Positions 7,470 through 19,025 of a DNA stretch of 64,000 nucleotides are shown here, one piece after another. Made by a program: the position numbers and the translations under genes. The stretch is from assembly GCF_013376045.1 (NCBI RefSeq), contig NZ_JABMJG010000005.1:318080-382079 (forward strand), given 5' to 3'. The notes below the pieces were generated by a model. That model worked only from the letters and a program-made list of their open reading frames with translations, searched no databases and was not told where the DNA came from. Source of the DNA: Variovorax sp. SG517. GTDB taxonomy: Bacteria; Pseudomonadota; Gammaproteobacteria; Burkholderiales; Burkholderiaceae_C. How positions within the stretch are numbered: the stretch's first letter is position 1; every line of letters starts with the position of its first letter.

Positions 7470-9235
7470 GCGCGTGGCAACTGCCTTTCGTGCGTCCCGC
7501 ATCGCTCGCGGACCGACATTTCTCCACCGTCATCATCGGCGCGGGCATCAACGGCGTGGGCGTGTTCCGCGACCTGTGCCTGCAGCGCGTCGACTGCCTC
7601 ATCGTCGACAAGGGCGACTTCAGCGCGGGCGCCAGCAGCGCGCCCTCGCGCATGATCCACGGCGGCCTGCGCTACCTGGAGAACGGCAGCTTCTCGCTGG
7701 TGGCCGAGGCCACGCGCGAGCGCAACCTGCTGCTGCGCAACGCACCGCACCTGGTGCAGCCGCTGAAGACGGTGGTGCCGCTGTCGAGCTTCTTCGGCGG
7801 CCTGATGAGCAGCGCGCTCAAGTTCTTCGGCCGCAAGCCGCCGCAGCGAACGCGCGGCCTGCTCGCGGTGGCCGCGGGCCTTCGCCTGTACGACCTGCTG
7901 GGGCGCCGCCAGCGCGTGATGCCCAACCACCGCATCAGCCGCGTGCCACCGAATGACCGCAGCCTGTTCCGCGCGGCGGTGCGCTGGACGGCCACCTTCT
8001 TCGATGCGTGGATCAGCCACCCCGAGTGGCTCATCCTCGAACTCATCGGCGACGCCTGCCGCGACCAGCCGCGCTCGGCCGCCGCCAACTACTGCCGCGT
8101 GATGGGCTGCGCGGGCAACATCATCACGCTGCGCGACGAGATCACCGGCACGCTGGTGCGTGTGACGGCCGATACCGTGGTCAACGCCAGCGGCGCGTGG
8201 CTCGACCGCAGCACGGCAGTGCTCGGCGGCGCCGGCCCGCGCGTGATGGGCACCAAGGGCTCGCACCTCGTGCTCGACCATCCCGCGCTGCGCGACGCGC
8301 TGCAGGGCCGCATGGCCTACTTCGAGGCGGTGGACGGACGCGTGTGCATCGTCTATCCCTTCCTCGACCGCGTGCTGGTGGGCTCCACCGACATCCCGGT
8401 GGACGACCCCGACAGGATCGAGACCGAGCCCGAGGAAGTCGACTACCTGCTCGAAGTGCTGGCCGAGGTGTTCCCCAACCTTCGCTTCGACCGCGGCGAC
8501 GTGGTCTACACCTACGTCGGTGTGCGGCCCCTTGCGCGCTCCGACGCCGACAAGCCAGGGCAGATCTCGCGCGACCACTCGGTGGTGCTCGATCCGCCCA
8601 GCGCCACGCGCGACATCCCGGTCGTCGGCCTCGTCGGCGGCAAGTGGACGACCTTCCGCGCGCTCGCCGAGGAGGCCACGAACGAAGTGCTGAAGCAGCT
8701 GGGCCGTCCGCGCACGGCGTCGACGGACATGCTTCCGATCGGCGGCGGCGCCGAGCTGCCGGTGGATGCGCAGGCCGTCGAGCGTTTTCTCGATCGCCTG
8801 GTCGCCGCATCGGGCATGAGCCGCACGCGCGCGCAGGTGCTGCTGAAGCGCTACGGATCGAAGGCACTCCCGCTGGCGCAACGCCTTGCCGCCTCGGGCG
8901 ACATGCCGCTGCGCCACGCGCCGGGCTATTCGGTGGCCGAGCTTTCGTACCTCTGCCTCGAGACCGGCGTGGTGCACCTCGACGACCTCGTGATCCGGCG
9001 CACGCTGCTGGCCATCCGCGGGCTGGTCACCGATGCCGCGCTTGCCGAGATCGCGGGCATCGCGGCCGATGCGCTGGGCTGGGACGCGGCGCAGCAGCAT
9101 GCCGAGCTGCACGCCTGTGCCACCGCGCTGCGCGAGCGCCACGGCGTGCGGCTTTCGCCGGTGGCCGCCGATGCGCCTGCATCTTTCGATGCATCATTGA
9201 TGACTCCTCAGGCCCTGGGCCAAGCTTCGACGTGA
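7466..9235 (+). CDS. GlpD/EryB-like FAD-dependent polyol-phosphate dehydrogenase
   Basis: Predicted 589-aa flavoprotein of the glycerol-3-phosphate dehydrogenase family. The FAD-binding GAGING is at 25-30, followed by the family's SSAPSRMIHGGLRYLE block and the later GGKWTTFRALAEE motif. A C-terminal domain of about 150 residues follows, as in GlpD. The GGLMSSALKFFG segment and the partner kinase recall the rhizobial EryA-EryB pair (erythritol phosphate oxidation), so a polyol phosphate other than glycerol-3-phosphate is plausible. It likely sits on the inner membrane and passes electrons to quinone, as GlpD does. It overlaps the kinase upstream and the GntR gene downstream (GTGA). A plain glycerol-3-phosphate dehydrogenase cannot be excluded. 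Confidence 0.85.
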   Translation: MSAWQLPFVRPASLADRHFSTVIIGAGINGVGVFRDLCLQRVDCLIVDKGDFSAGASSAPSRMIHGGLRYLENGSFSLVAEATRERNLLLRNAPHLVQPLKTVVPLSSFFGGLMSSALKFFGRKPPQRTRGLLAVAAGLRLYDLLGRRQRVMPNHRISRVPPNDRSLFRAAVRWTATFFDAWISHPEWLILELIGDACRDQPRSAAANYCRVMGCAGNIITLRDEITGTLVRVTADTVVNASGAWLDRSTAVLGGAGPRVMGTKGSHLVLDHPALRDALQGRMAYFEAVDGRVCIVYPFLDRVLVGSTDIPVDDPDRIETEPEEVDYLLEVLAEVFPNLRFDRGDVVYTYVGVRPLARSDADKPGQISRDHSVVLDPPSATRDIPVVGLVGGKWTTFRALAEEATNEVLKQLGRPRTASTDMLPIGGGAELPVDAQAVERFLDRLVAASGMSRTRAQVLLKRYGSKALPLAQRLAASGDMPLRHAPGYSVAELSYLCLETGVVHLDDLVIRRTLLAIRGLVTDAALAEIAGIAADALGWDAAQQHAELHACATALRERHGVRLSPVAADAPASFDASLMTPQALGQAST

Positions 9236-9987
9236 ACTCTCCGACCGAAATTTCGACCGTGCTCGACCGCGACTCCGAGTCCCCGCTGTGGGCCCAGTTC
9301 CGCGACGCGCTTCGCATGCAGATCCTGCAGGGCGTGCTGCCCATCGGCGCCAAGCTGCCGTCCGAGGCCGAGCTGGGCGAGCAGTTCGGCATCTCGCGCA
9401 TCGTGGTGCGCGAGGCGCTGGCCGACCTGGTGCGCAACAACCTCATCTACAAGATCAAGGGCCGCGGCGCCTTCGTGTCGGCGCGCGAGCGCGACGAAGA
9501 CTTCGTCTCCACCGTGCTCGGCTTCTCCGACGAGATGGAGCGCAAGGGCCGCTCGGTGCGCACGCAGATCCTCACACAGGAGCTGCGCGCGCCCACCGAG
9601 CAGGAAGCCGCGTCACTCGGCCTGACCGACGACACGCAGGTGGTGGCGCTCAAGCGCCTGCGCAGCGTCGACGGCGAACTGCGCCTGCTGGTGGAAACCG
9701 TGGTGCCCGCCGACCTGGCACCCGGCCTGCACCGCACGCGCCTGGACGACCGCTCGCTCTACGACGTGCTGCGCCGCCAGTACGGCCTGCGCCTGGTGCG
9801 CGCCGAACGCTGGATCGACGCCGTGCTGCCCGACGCCGAGACCTGCGACTTGCTCAACCTGCCGCAGCCCGAGCCGCTGCTGCGCATCGAATCGATCGCC
9901 TACGGCGCGAACGGCCGGCCGCTGGAACACTACCGCGCGCTGCACCGCTGCAAGACGAGCCGCCTGCACGTGCAGACGACGACTTGA
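9232..9987 (+). CDS. GntR-family regulator with UTRA domain (HutC type)
   Basis: Predicted 251-aa transcription regulator. Residues about 15-80 form the GntR winged helix, with LPSEAELGEQFGISR and a recognition-helix region VVREALADL. Residues about 95-240 form a UTRA ligand-binding domain typical of HutC-type proteins that sense small metabolites, often sugar phosphates. I chose the GTG at 9232 because it overlaps the dehydrogenase stop by four bases, and the HTH then begins at a normal distance. Being cotranscribed with kinase and dehydrogenase, it probably controls this divergent locus and may bind the near-palindrome at 5871-5892. It is convergent with uvrA across a 75-bp gap with no clear terminator. 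Confidence 0.9.
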   Translation: MNSPTEISTVLDRDSESPLWAQFRDALRMQILQGVLPIGAKLPSEAELGEQFGISRIVVREALADLVRNNLIYKIKGRGAFVSARERDEDFVSTVLGFSDEMERKGRSVRTQILTQELRAPTEQEAASLGLTDDTQVVALKRLRSVDGELRLLVETVVPADLAPGLHRTRLDDRSLYDVLRRQYGLRLVRAERWIDAVLPDAETCDLLNLPQPEPLLRIESIAYGANGRPLEHYRALHRCKTSRLHVQTTT

Positions 9988-10062
9988 AGGGCGAGGGCGG
10001 GGACGGAAGTCCGATTTCTTCGGCGCCTGCTCAGTCCGGCATGCTGTAGGCGCCCGCAGCGG

Positions 10063-13224
<3,162 letters not shown>

Positions 13225-13228
13225 GATT

Positions 13229-14620
13229 TCATGGCGAGCCGGAGGGAACCGGCGGTTCGGACTTCGGGGTTTCCGCCGGCGACGGGTGCACCGCTTCGGT
13301 GCCGGCGGAGGTACTTATCGCCCGGCTCACCATATGCTCGGCCAGCGTGTCGTAGAGCGGCCGGCTGATCATGCGCGAGACCAGGCTGGCCAGCATCGCG
13401 GCGGCCATCAGGCTCAGCACCATCGAGTGGCCGTCGACCATCTCCATCACGATGATGAAGGCGGTGAGCGGCGCCTGCGTCACCGCCGCCAGGAAGCCGG
13501 CCATGCCCATGGCGATGAGCGCCGGCCCCTGTTCGCTGCTGGCGAGCCGGGCCACCGCGTCGCCGATGCCGGCGCCGATGGACAGCGACGGCGCGAAGAT
13601 CCCGCCCGGCACGCCGCACCACGCCGTGAGCCAGGTGGCGACGAACTTGAGCACCGTGTACAGCGGCGTGAGCTCGTCATGCCCCTGCAGCATCTGCTTG
13701 ACCGCCTCCGAGCCCGCGCCGAAGGTGACGCCGCCCGTGACCAGCCCGATGACGGCCACAGCCAGCCCGCCGACCGCCGCGAAGCGCACCGGAAAGCGCG
13801 CCCGCCAGCGATTGAAGCGCCCGGCCGTGCCGGTGAGCGAGGCGATCAGCAGCCGCGCGAACAGCCCGCCCGCGGCGCCGCTCAGCAGCGTGACCAGCAG
13901 GCCGGGCCCGAGCACGTCCCAGCCCAGCCGCGGCACGCGGATCACGCCGAAATAGCTGACGTTGCCGAAGGCCGAGACCGCCACCAGGCCCGCCAGCACG
14001 ATGGCCGTGATGATCAGCCCGCTGGAGCGCGCCTCGAGCCGCCCCGACAGCTCCTCGATGGCGAACACCACGCCCGCCAGCGGCGCATTGAAGGCCGCCG
14101 CGATGCCCGCCGCGCCCCCCGCCACCAGCAGCGCGCGCCCGTCGATGGCCGTGTTGGGCGAGAGCCAGCGCCGCGCATGCTGCATCACGCCCGCCGCCAC
14201 CTGCACGGAGGGGCCCTCGCGCCCGATCGACAGGCCCGCCGCGAAGCCGGCCACGCCCAGCCCGATCTTCGCGACCGTCAGCCGCAGCGAGGCGAACACG
14301 AAGCGCCGCTCGCCGGGCAGGGCCGGGTGCAGCGCGGCCTTGATCTGCGGGATGCCCGAGCCGCCCGCGCCCGGAAAGAAGCGCAGCGTGAACCAGACGA
14401 TGCCGGCCGTGATCAGCGGCGTGGTCAGCAGCAAGGCCCAGGGCCAGGCGCGGTAGAAACGGTGGAACTGGCCGAAGACCCAGTCGCTGGCCAGCGTGAA
14501 CCCCACCACGAAGAGGCCCGCCGCGATGGCGTAGCCCAGCACGATCGCGCGGTCGAGCCAGACGCGCCCGCTGGACAGCTCGGCGCGCAGATGCTCGAAA
14601 AAGTCGGGTTCGCGATTCAT
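13229..14620 (-). CDS. ClC-family chloride channel or Cl-/H+ antiporter
   Basis: Predicted 463-aa inner-membrane protein. The three selectivity-filter motifs of the family are present: [16 protein letters not shown] with the gating glutamate, and [11 protein letters not shown]. The alpha-helical repeat architecture, about ten or more hydrophobic segments, is evident. I chose the ATG at 14618-14620 (MNREPDFF); the frame stays open 18 codons upstream to a GTG, but those residues do not look like family sequence. No C-terminal CBS domains are present. It probably takes part in chloride movement or acid tolerance. It points the same way as uvrA and is divergent from ssb. Confidence 0.93.
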   Translation of the reverse strand: MNREPDFFEHLRAELSSGRVWLDRAIVLGYAIAAGLFVVGFTLASDWVFGQFHRFYRAWPWALLLTTPLITAGIVWFTLRFFPGAGGSGIPQIKAALHPALPGERRFVFASLRLTVAKIGLGVAGFAAGLSIGREGPSVQVAAGVMQHARRWLSPNTAIDGRALLVAGGAAGIAAAFNAPLAGVVFAIEELSGRLEARSSGLIITAIVLAGLVAVSAFGNVSYFGVIRVPRLGWDVLGPGLLVTLLSGAAGGLFARLLIASLTGTAGRFNRWRARFPVRFAAVGGLAVAVIGLVTGGVTFGAGSEAVKQMLQGHDELTPLYTVLKFVATWLTAWCGVPGGIFAPSLSIGAGIGDAVARLASSEQGPALIAMGMAGFLAAVTQAPLTAFIIVMEMVDGHSMVLSLMAAAMLASLVSRMISRPLYDTLAEHMVSRAISTSAGTEAVHPSPAETPKSEPPVPSGSP

Positions 14621-14728
14621 CGGTGCGGGCCATTCTGGCACCGCAGGGGATTGCGGGCAGTCGCCTTGGGGCACAATCGAGGGTTCTTCTCAACCTTCTC
14701 CTCCATCTACTTATCAGGGGCAGTGCAT

Positions 14729-15277
14729 ATGGCATCGGTCAATAAAGTCATCGTCGTCGGCAATCTGGGGCGCGACCCCGAGATGCGTACATTCCCGAGC
14801 GGCGACCAGGTCGCGAACGTCACAGTGGCCACCACCGATCGCTGGAAGGACAAGCAAAGCGGCGAAATGCGCGAAGCCACCGAGTGGCACCGCATCGTCT
14901 TCAACGGCCGCCTGGCCGAAATCGCCGGCCAGTACCTGCGCAAGGGCTCGCAGGTGTATGTCGAAGGAAGCCTGCGCACGCGCAAGTGGACCGACAAGGA
15001 CGGCATCGAAAAGTACACCACCGAGATCCGCGCAGACCAGATGCAGATGCTGGGCAGCCGCCAGGGCCAGGGTGGCCCGTCGGGCCCGAGCGATGACGAC
15101 GGCTACGGCGGCGGTGGCGGCGGCGGTTACTCGCAAGGTGGCGGCGGCGGCGGTGGTGGCGGCTACGCCCCGCGCGCACCTGCTGCTGCACCGCGCGCTC
15201 CGGCGCCGGCTCCGCGCCAGGCACCGGCCAAGTCGTCGTCGGGCTTCGACGACATGGACGACGACATTCCGTTCTGA
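14729..15277 (+). CDS. ssb: Single-stranded DNA-binding protein
   Basis: Predicted 182-aa SSB. The N-terminal OB fold (about 1-110) starts [18 protein letters not shown]. The middle linker is very glycine-rich, with runs of Gly encoded by GGC/GGT repeats around 15108-15165, then an Ala/Pro part. The C-terminus ends DDMDDDIPF, the acidic tip that recruits repair and replication partners. It is divergent from the ClC gene, with uvrA beyond it, close to the well-known uvrA-ssb divergent arrangement. A strong intrinsic terminator follows. I saw no clear LexA box in the 108-bp upstream gap. Confidence 0.97.
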   Translation: MASVNKVIVVGNLGRDPEMRTFPSGDQVANVTVATTDRWKDKQSGEMREATEWHRIVFNGRLAEIAGQYLRKGSQVYVEGSLRTRKWTDKDGIEKYTTEIRADQMQMLGSRQGQGGPSGPSDDDGYGGGGGGGYSQGGGGGGGGGYAPRAPAAAPRAPAPAPRQAPAKSSSGFDDMDDDIPF

Positions 15278-15302
15278 AGCCGGTCGACCGGACCAGTCGC
15301 TG

Positions 15303-15334
15303 AAGGCCTGCTCTTCCGGGAGCAGGCCTTTTTT
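15303..15334 (+). terminator. Intrinsic terminator of ssb
   Basis: Perfect 11-bp stem (AAGGCCTGCTC at 15303-15313 with GAGCAGGCCTT at 15320-15330), a 6-nt TTCCGG loop, and a run of six T (15329-15334). It sits 26 bp after the ssb stop and reads in the plus direction. It lacks a T-run on the opposite strand, so it mainly ends ssb. Confidence 0.93.
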
Positions 15335-15349
15335 CATTGCCGGCGGCCT

Positions 15350-16186
15350 TCAGCCGGCTTGCGCAACGGGCTCCTTGCGCGCAGCCGCACTGGCGCCCAG
15401 GAACTCCAGCACCAGCTCGACGAAGCGATCGCCCTGCTCGACGTTCGACAGGTGCACCACCGGCAGCAGTTCGAAGCGTGCCCCGGGAATGCCCGTCGCG
15501 AGCTCCTCGCCATGGCGTGCCGAGGTCACGGTGTCGTGCTCGCCCGCGATGACCAGCGTGGGGCTCTCGATGACGCGCAGCGTCCTGCGCAGGTCGGCGT
15601 CGCGCACGGCGGCCCAGCTGCCGGCGATGCCTTCCCTGGGCGTGCGCAGCAGCGTCCGGTGGAACGCCTCGATGGTGGCGCCGCGGGCCTCCAGCATGTG
15701 GGCGGGAAACCAGTTGCGCAGGAACGTTTCGGCCGTGGCCGTCATGTCGGGCGCGGCCATCAGCCCGGCGATGGCCTGGTCCCACTGGCCGGCCGGGCCC
15801 AGCCAGGCGGCGGTGTTCGACAGCACCAGCCGGTCGACGCGCTCGGGTACGTGCACGCCCAGCCACTGGGCGACGATGCCGCCGAGGGACAGCCCGAGCA
15901 CGTGCACGCGTTCCAGCCCCAGCGCGTCGAGCAGCTCGACGACGTCGCGCCCGAGCCGGTCCAGCGAGTAGGGCATGGCCGGTGCGCCGGACGCGCCGTG
16001 GCCGCGGGCGTCGTAGCGCAGCACGCGGAAGTGGCGCGCAAGCCGCGGCACCTGCGCGTCCCACATGTGCAGGTCGGTTCCGATGGAGTTCGACAGCAGC
16101 AGCACCGGCAGGCCGGCGTCCCCGTCGAAGCGATAGGCGACGGAAACGCCGTCGCCGGTGGTGAAGAAGGAAAGGTTCGAGTCCAT
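15350..16186 (-). CDS. Alpha/beta hydrolase, 3-oxoadipate enol-lactonase (PcaD)-like
   Basis: Predicted 278-aa cytoplasmic hydrolase. The likely catalytic triad is S100 in GLSLGG, D218 in AGEHDTV and H245 in VVHLSN. The N-terminal SNSIGTDLHMWD segment and YDARGHGAS closely match 3-oxoadipate enol-lactonases, which open the lactone ring in the beta-ketoadipate pathway. The start is the ATG at 16184-16186; the frame is open further upstream but runs into the divergent LysR gene. No other pca gene is adjacent, so it may be an isolated PcaD or a relative acting on another lactone or ester. The divergent LysR gene 103 bp away is the likely regulator. Confidence 0.85.
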   Translation of the reverse strand: MDSNLSFFTTGDGVSVAYRFDGDAGLPVLLLSNSIGTDLHMWDAQVPRLARHFRVLRYDARGHGASGAPAMPYSLDRLGRDVVELLDALGLERVHVLGLSLGGIVAQWLGVHVPERVDRLVLSNTAAWLGPAGQWDQAIAGLMAAPDMTATAETFLRNWFPAHMLEARGATIEAFHRTLLRTPREGIAGSWAAVRDADLRRTLRVIESPTLVIAGEHDTVTSARHGEELATGIPGARFELLPVVHLSNVEQGDRFVELVLEFLGASAAARKEPVAQAG

Positions 16187-16289
16187 GCCGGGTGGCCTTG
16201 CGATGAGTTTGACGATGGCTTCATCGTAGGCAGGCACCCGCGCGGCGGATACTACAAAGTTCAGACCATCCTTGTACGAATATCCAACG

Positions 16290-17267
16290 ATGTCATCGGC
16301 CTTCACGCTCCACGACCTGCAGTGCTTCGACGCCGTCCTGCGCCATGGTAGTTTCCAGGCCGCGGCGCAGCGGCTGCACCGCACGCACCCTTCCGTGATC
16401 GCCTCGGTGGCCAAGCTGGAGCAGCAGCTGGGCATCGCGCTGCTGGACCGCTCCGGCTACCGCGTGAAGCCCACGGACGCGGGGCGCGCGCTGCATCGCA
16501 AGGCGGAATCGCTGCTTCGGGAGGCGGGCGACCTGAAGACCTACGCCGAGCAGCTGGCCATGGGGCAGGAGGCCGAGCTGCGTGTCGTGCTCGGCGACCT
16601 GTGTCCGCTGGCGCCCGTGTTGCAGCTGCTGGGCCGCTTCTTCGGCGCTTGGCCGCAGACGCGGCTGCACCTGCAGTTCGAATCCGTGACCGGGCCGTGG
16701 GAGCGCCTGCTCGACGGCGAGGCCGACCTCATCGTGCACCGGGTCGCCAAGAGCGACGTGCGCTTCGACTGGCTCGATCTCGGCAAGGTGGCGATGGTGC
16801 CGGTCGTGGCCGCGGGCTTCCTGCCGTTCCCGGTCACGGCGTCGATCACGCCGCAGCAGATGCAGCGCTTCACCCAATGCGTGATCCGGGACTCCGCCCG
16901 CCGCGCGCCCGAAACGCAGCACTACGTGGTCGAAGGCGCGCCGCAGTGCTCGGTGCCCGACATGCTGATGAAGAAGGAGCTCATCGCGAACGGCATGGCC
17001 TGGGGCCACCTGCCGCGCTTTCTCGTCGAGCCCGAGCTGAAGGACGGGCGGCTGCAGTCCATCGCGGGGCGGCACTTCCCGGGCATCGTCGAGGACCTCG
17101 TCGCCGCGCGGCTGCGCGACAGGCCGCACGGCCCCGTGGCGACCGCGCTTTGGGAATTTCTCGGCAGCCACGCGCCGCTCCTGAAACCGGCGCTGGGGCA
17201 GGTGCCGCGGGCAAGCAGCCGGGGCACGCCCCGGCCCGCGAATGCAGGACGCAAATCGACACGATGA
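16290..17267 (+). CDS. LysR-family transcriptional regulator
   Basis: Predicted 325-aa regulator. The N-terminal winged helix is clear: FDAVLRHGSFQAAAQRL, then HPSVIASVAKLEQQLG. A substrate-binding domain follows from about residue 90. The C-terminal 25 residues are basic and low in complexity. I chose the ATG at 16290 (MSSAFTLHDLQ); a TTG six codons earlier is possible. It is divergent from the PcaD-like hydrolase gene and probably controls it. The 103-bp gap has no strong palindrome that I can call a LysR box. Confidence 0.92.
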   Translation: MSSAFTLHDLQCFDAVLRHGSFQAAAQRLHRTHPSVIASVAKLEQQLGIALLDRSGYRVKPTDAGRALHRKAESLLREAGDLKTYAEQLAMGQEAELRVVLGDLCPLAPVLQLLGRFFGAWPQTRLHLQFESVTGPWERLLDGEADLIVHRVAKSDVRFDWLDLGKVAMVPVVAAGFLPFPVTASITPQQMQRFTQCVIRDSARRAPETQHYVVEGAPQCSVPDMLMKKELIANGMAWGHLPRFLVEPELKDGRLQSIAGRHFPGIVEDLVAARLRDRPHGPVATALWEFLGSHAPLLKPALGQVPRASSRGTPRPANAGRKSTR

Positions 17268-17322
17268 CGCGCAAGTCGCCGCCGGATAATGCGGGCTTTT
17301 TTGCCTCAGCAGCAAGCCAAGG

Positions 17323-17973
17323 ATGAGTGCCGCGGATTTCCTTTTTTCTCCCGAAGTGCAGAAGCTCCTCGCGATCCTGTACGCGGCACCCGATCAGCAA
17401 CTCCCGACCAGCGACCTTGCGCGGCGCTCGAAGCTCGGCGAGGCCGACGCAGCGCTCACCGTGGAGCACCTCGTCAAGAGCGGCATCGTGAAGCGGCAGG
17501 CGGCGAAGGCCGAGCAGGCCGAGACCCTGCAGGTCGATCGCGCCTTCGTCTTCCACGACGAACTGCGGCGCATCGCGTTCAAGTCGTTCGCCGTGGCGGA
17601 GCCGATCCGTTCCATGCTGCGCTCCAGGTTCAAGGACTCGGTCGTGCGCGCCTTCGTGCTGGGCGAGGACGCGCAGGGCACCGTGGAGCTGCTCGTCGTG
17701 CATGGCCAGCTCGTGCCGGACGAGGCCGCGATGGCGGCGGCCTGCCAGAAGCTGTCGAAGAGCATGGGGCGCCACCTCAAGGTGCACGTGGTTCCGCACG
17801 GCAGGCTCGACGGCATGTCGCCGCGCGATCCGCTGGCCCCGAAGCTCGCCGCGGGCAGCGCGCACGAGATCATCGCGCTCGGGGACACCAAGGCGCAGCT
17901 GCCCGTCGAGAAGGGCGGGCTGCTGCAGGCGGCCAGGAAGAAGCTGGCGACGCTGGCCCGGCCCTCGGCCTGA
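17323..17973 (+). CDS. Winged-helix protein with degenerate nucleotidyltransferase-like domain
   Basis: Predicted 216-aa cytoplasmic protein of unknown function. Residues about 5-90 look like an ArsR/MarR-type winged helix (SDLARRSKLGEADAALTVEHL, then basic residues). Residues about 95-165 follow the layout of a minimal nucleotidyltransferase, where the usual motif is a Gly-Ser pair followed by an Asp-x-Asp. Here the Gly-Ser is LGE (113-115) and the Asp pair is replaced by GTVELLVV (119-126), so catalysis is unlikely if this match is right. The family assignment is by pattern only. It follows the LysR gene by 55 bp and is convergent with the next LysR gene, 6 bp away. Confidence 0.7.
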   Translation: MSAADFLFSPEVQKLLAILYAAPDQQLPTSDLARRSKLGEADAALTVEHLVKSGIVKRQAAKAEQAETLQVDRAFVFHDELRRIAFKSFAVAEPIRSMLRSRFKDSVVRAFVLGEDAQGTVELLVVHGQLVPDEAAMAAACQKLSKSMGRHLKVHVVPHGRLDGMSPRDPLAPKLAAGSAHEIIALGDTKAQLPVEKGGLLQAARKKLATLARPSA

Positions 17974-17979
17974 CAGGGC

Positions 17980-18957
17980 TCAGCCGGCGGAGCGCTTCAT
18001 GCGCCGCGCCGTCTCGACCACGGCGCCGCGCAGCGATCGCACCGTGGGGTGCGTCTCGAGTTCCTTCAACGTGAAGAAGCTCACCGGCGGCAGGTTCCAG
18101 CTCAGCCGGTAGGGCAGCGCGGCCCAGTGGCCCGCGGGCTCCATGCCGGCCAGCACGTCGCGCGCGAAGATGGTGACGGCGTTGGGCTCCTGGCGCAGCA
18201 CCGTCTCGATGCTGCGGATCGCGGTGGTCTCCAGGATGGGCAGCGGCGGCTGGACGCCGGCGCCGACGAAGATCGCGTTGTAGGTCCTGCGCATGGGCGT
18301 GTTGGGCGGCGGCAGGATCCAGTCGAGCTGCGCGAGGCGCGCCCAGTCCAGCGGCCCGCGCGAGAGGCGCTTGACGTTCTTCGCGCCCACCACGAGGCAG
18401 GGCTCCTGCTCGTGGATCGCTTCCTGCACCAGCCCGCTCGCGTCGCCGTCGTAGGAGCGGCCGATGGCGCAGTCGAGCTCGCGCGCGACGAGGCCGGCGA
18501 CCAGCTCGTCGGTCGTGCCTTCGCGCACCATCACCGAGATGCGCGGCGAGCGGTCGAGCAGATGCGTGAGCGCGGCCGACATGAGCTGCTGCGGCACCTG
18601 CTGCGTGAGGCCCAGCCGCAGGCGACCGCTGCGCCCGGCTTCCAGCGAGGTGAGCACGCGCGTGGTCGCCTCGAGCTCGGCCAGCCAGCGCCGCGCGTAG
18701 TGCAGCACCGCGTCGCCGGCGGCGGTCGGCACCAGCCCCCTGCTGGAGCGCTCGAAGAGCGTGCTGCCGAAGATGTCCTCGACCTCGTGCAGCGCCTTGG
18801 TGATCGCCGGCTGGCTGAGCTGCATCTCGGCGGCGACGCGGCTGAGCGTGCGATGCCGGTCGATGGCCTGCAGCAGTGAAAGCTGGCGCAGCTTGAGGCG
18901 CGAGAGCAGCGCGTGCTGCAGCTCGACGGCGGGGTCGCGGGCAGTGGACAAGGCCAT
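17980..18957 (-). CDS. LysR-family regulator, PcaQ/GbpR-like
   Basis: Predicted 325-aa regulator. The HTH region reads LKLRQLSLLQAIDRHRTLSRVAAEMQLSQ split over helices 2-3, then a recognition-helix region PAITKALHEVE. The substrate-binding domain fills the rest. The N-terminal style (ALLSRLKLRQL) is that of the PcaQ/GbpR group that controls aromatic or sugar catabolism. The ATG at 18955-18957 fits normal family length. It is divergent from the GAF/VOC/hydrolase/ABC/monooxygenase operon across 68 bp and is the likely regulator of it. A perfect inverted repeat in the gap may be its binding site. Confidence 0.93.
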   Translation of the reverse strand: MALSTARDPAVELQHALLSRLKLRQLSLLQAIDRHRTLSRVAAEMQLSQPAITKALHEVEDIFGSTLFERSSRGLVPTAAGDAVLHYARRWLAELEATTRVLTSLEAGRSGRLRLGLTQQVPQQLMSAALTHLLDRSPRISVMVREGTTDELVAGLVARELDCAIGRSYDGDASGLVQEAIHEQEPCLVVGAKNVKRLSRGPLDWARLAQLDWILPPPNTPMRRTYNAIFVGAGVQPPLPILETTAIRSIETVLRQEPNAVTIFARDVLAGMEPAGHWAALPYRLSWNLPPVSFFTLKELETHPTVRSLRGAVVETARRMKRSAG

Positions 18958-18989
18958 AACTCCATGGTTATCGGGCTATCAGAAATTAT

Positions 18990-19003
18990 TTCACTTTGGT
19001 GAA
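18990..19003. promoter_or_regulatory. Candidate LysR box
   Basis: Perfect inverted repeat TTCAC-TTTG-GTGAA in the 68-bp gap between the LysR gene and the GAF-led operon. It has the size and T...A ends of a LysR-type activator site (T-N12-A here; the usual spacing is T-N11-A). Its place just before the operon start fits control of both directions. Binding is inferred. Confidence 0.45.
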
Positions 19004-19025
19004 TTGCGAGTCCTAGACTTTTCCC

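Noticed and set aside
298..9142. Many long open frames opposite or shifted to the sugar genes, often several hundred codons
   Set aside because: They mirror real genes in a GC-rich genome, are rich in Arg/Ala/His, and lack domains or ribosome sites.
14621..14728. Search for a LexA box between the ClC and ssb genes
   Set aside because: No CTGT-N8-ACAG pattern is present.
17268..17322. Possible terminator after the first LysR gene (GCCGCC...GCGGGC then six T)
   Set aside because: The stem is short and mismatched; not strong enough to list as a feature.
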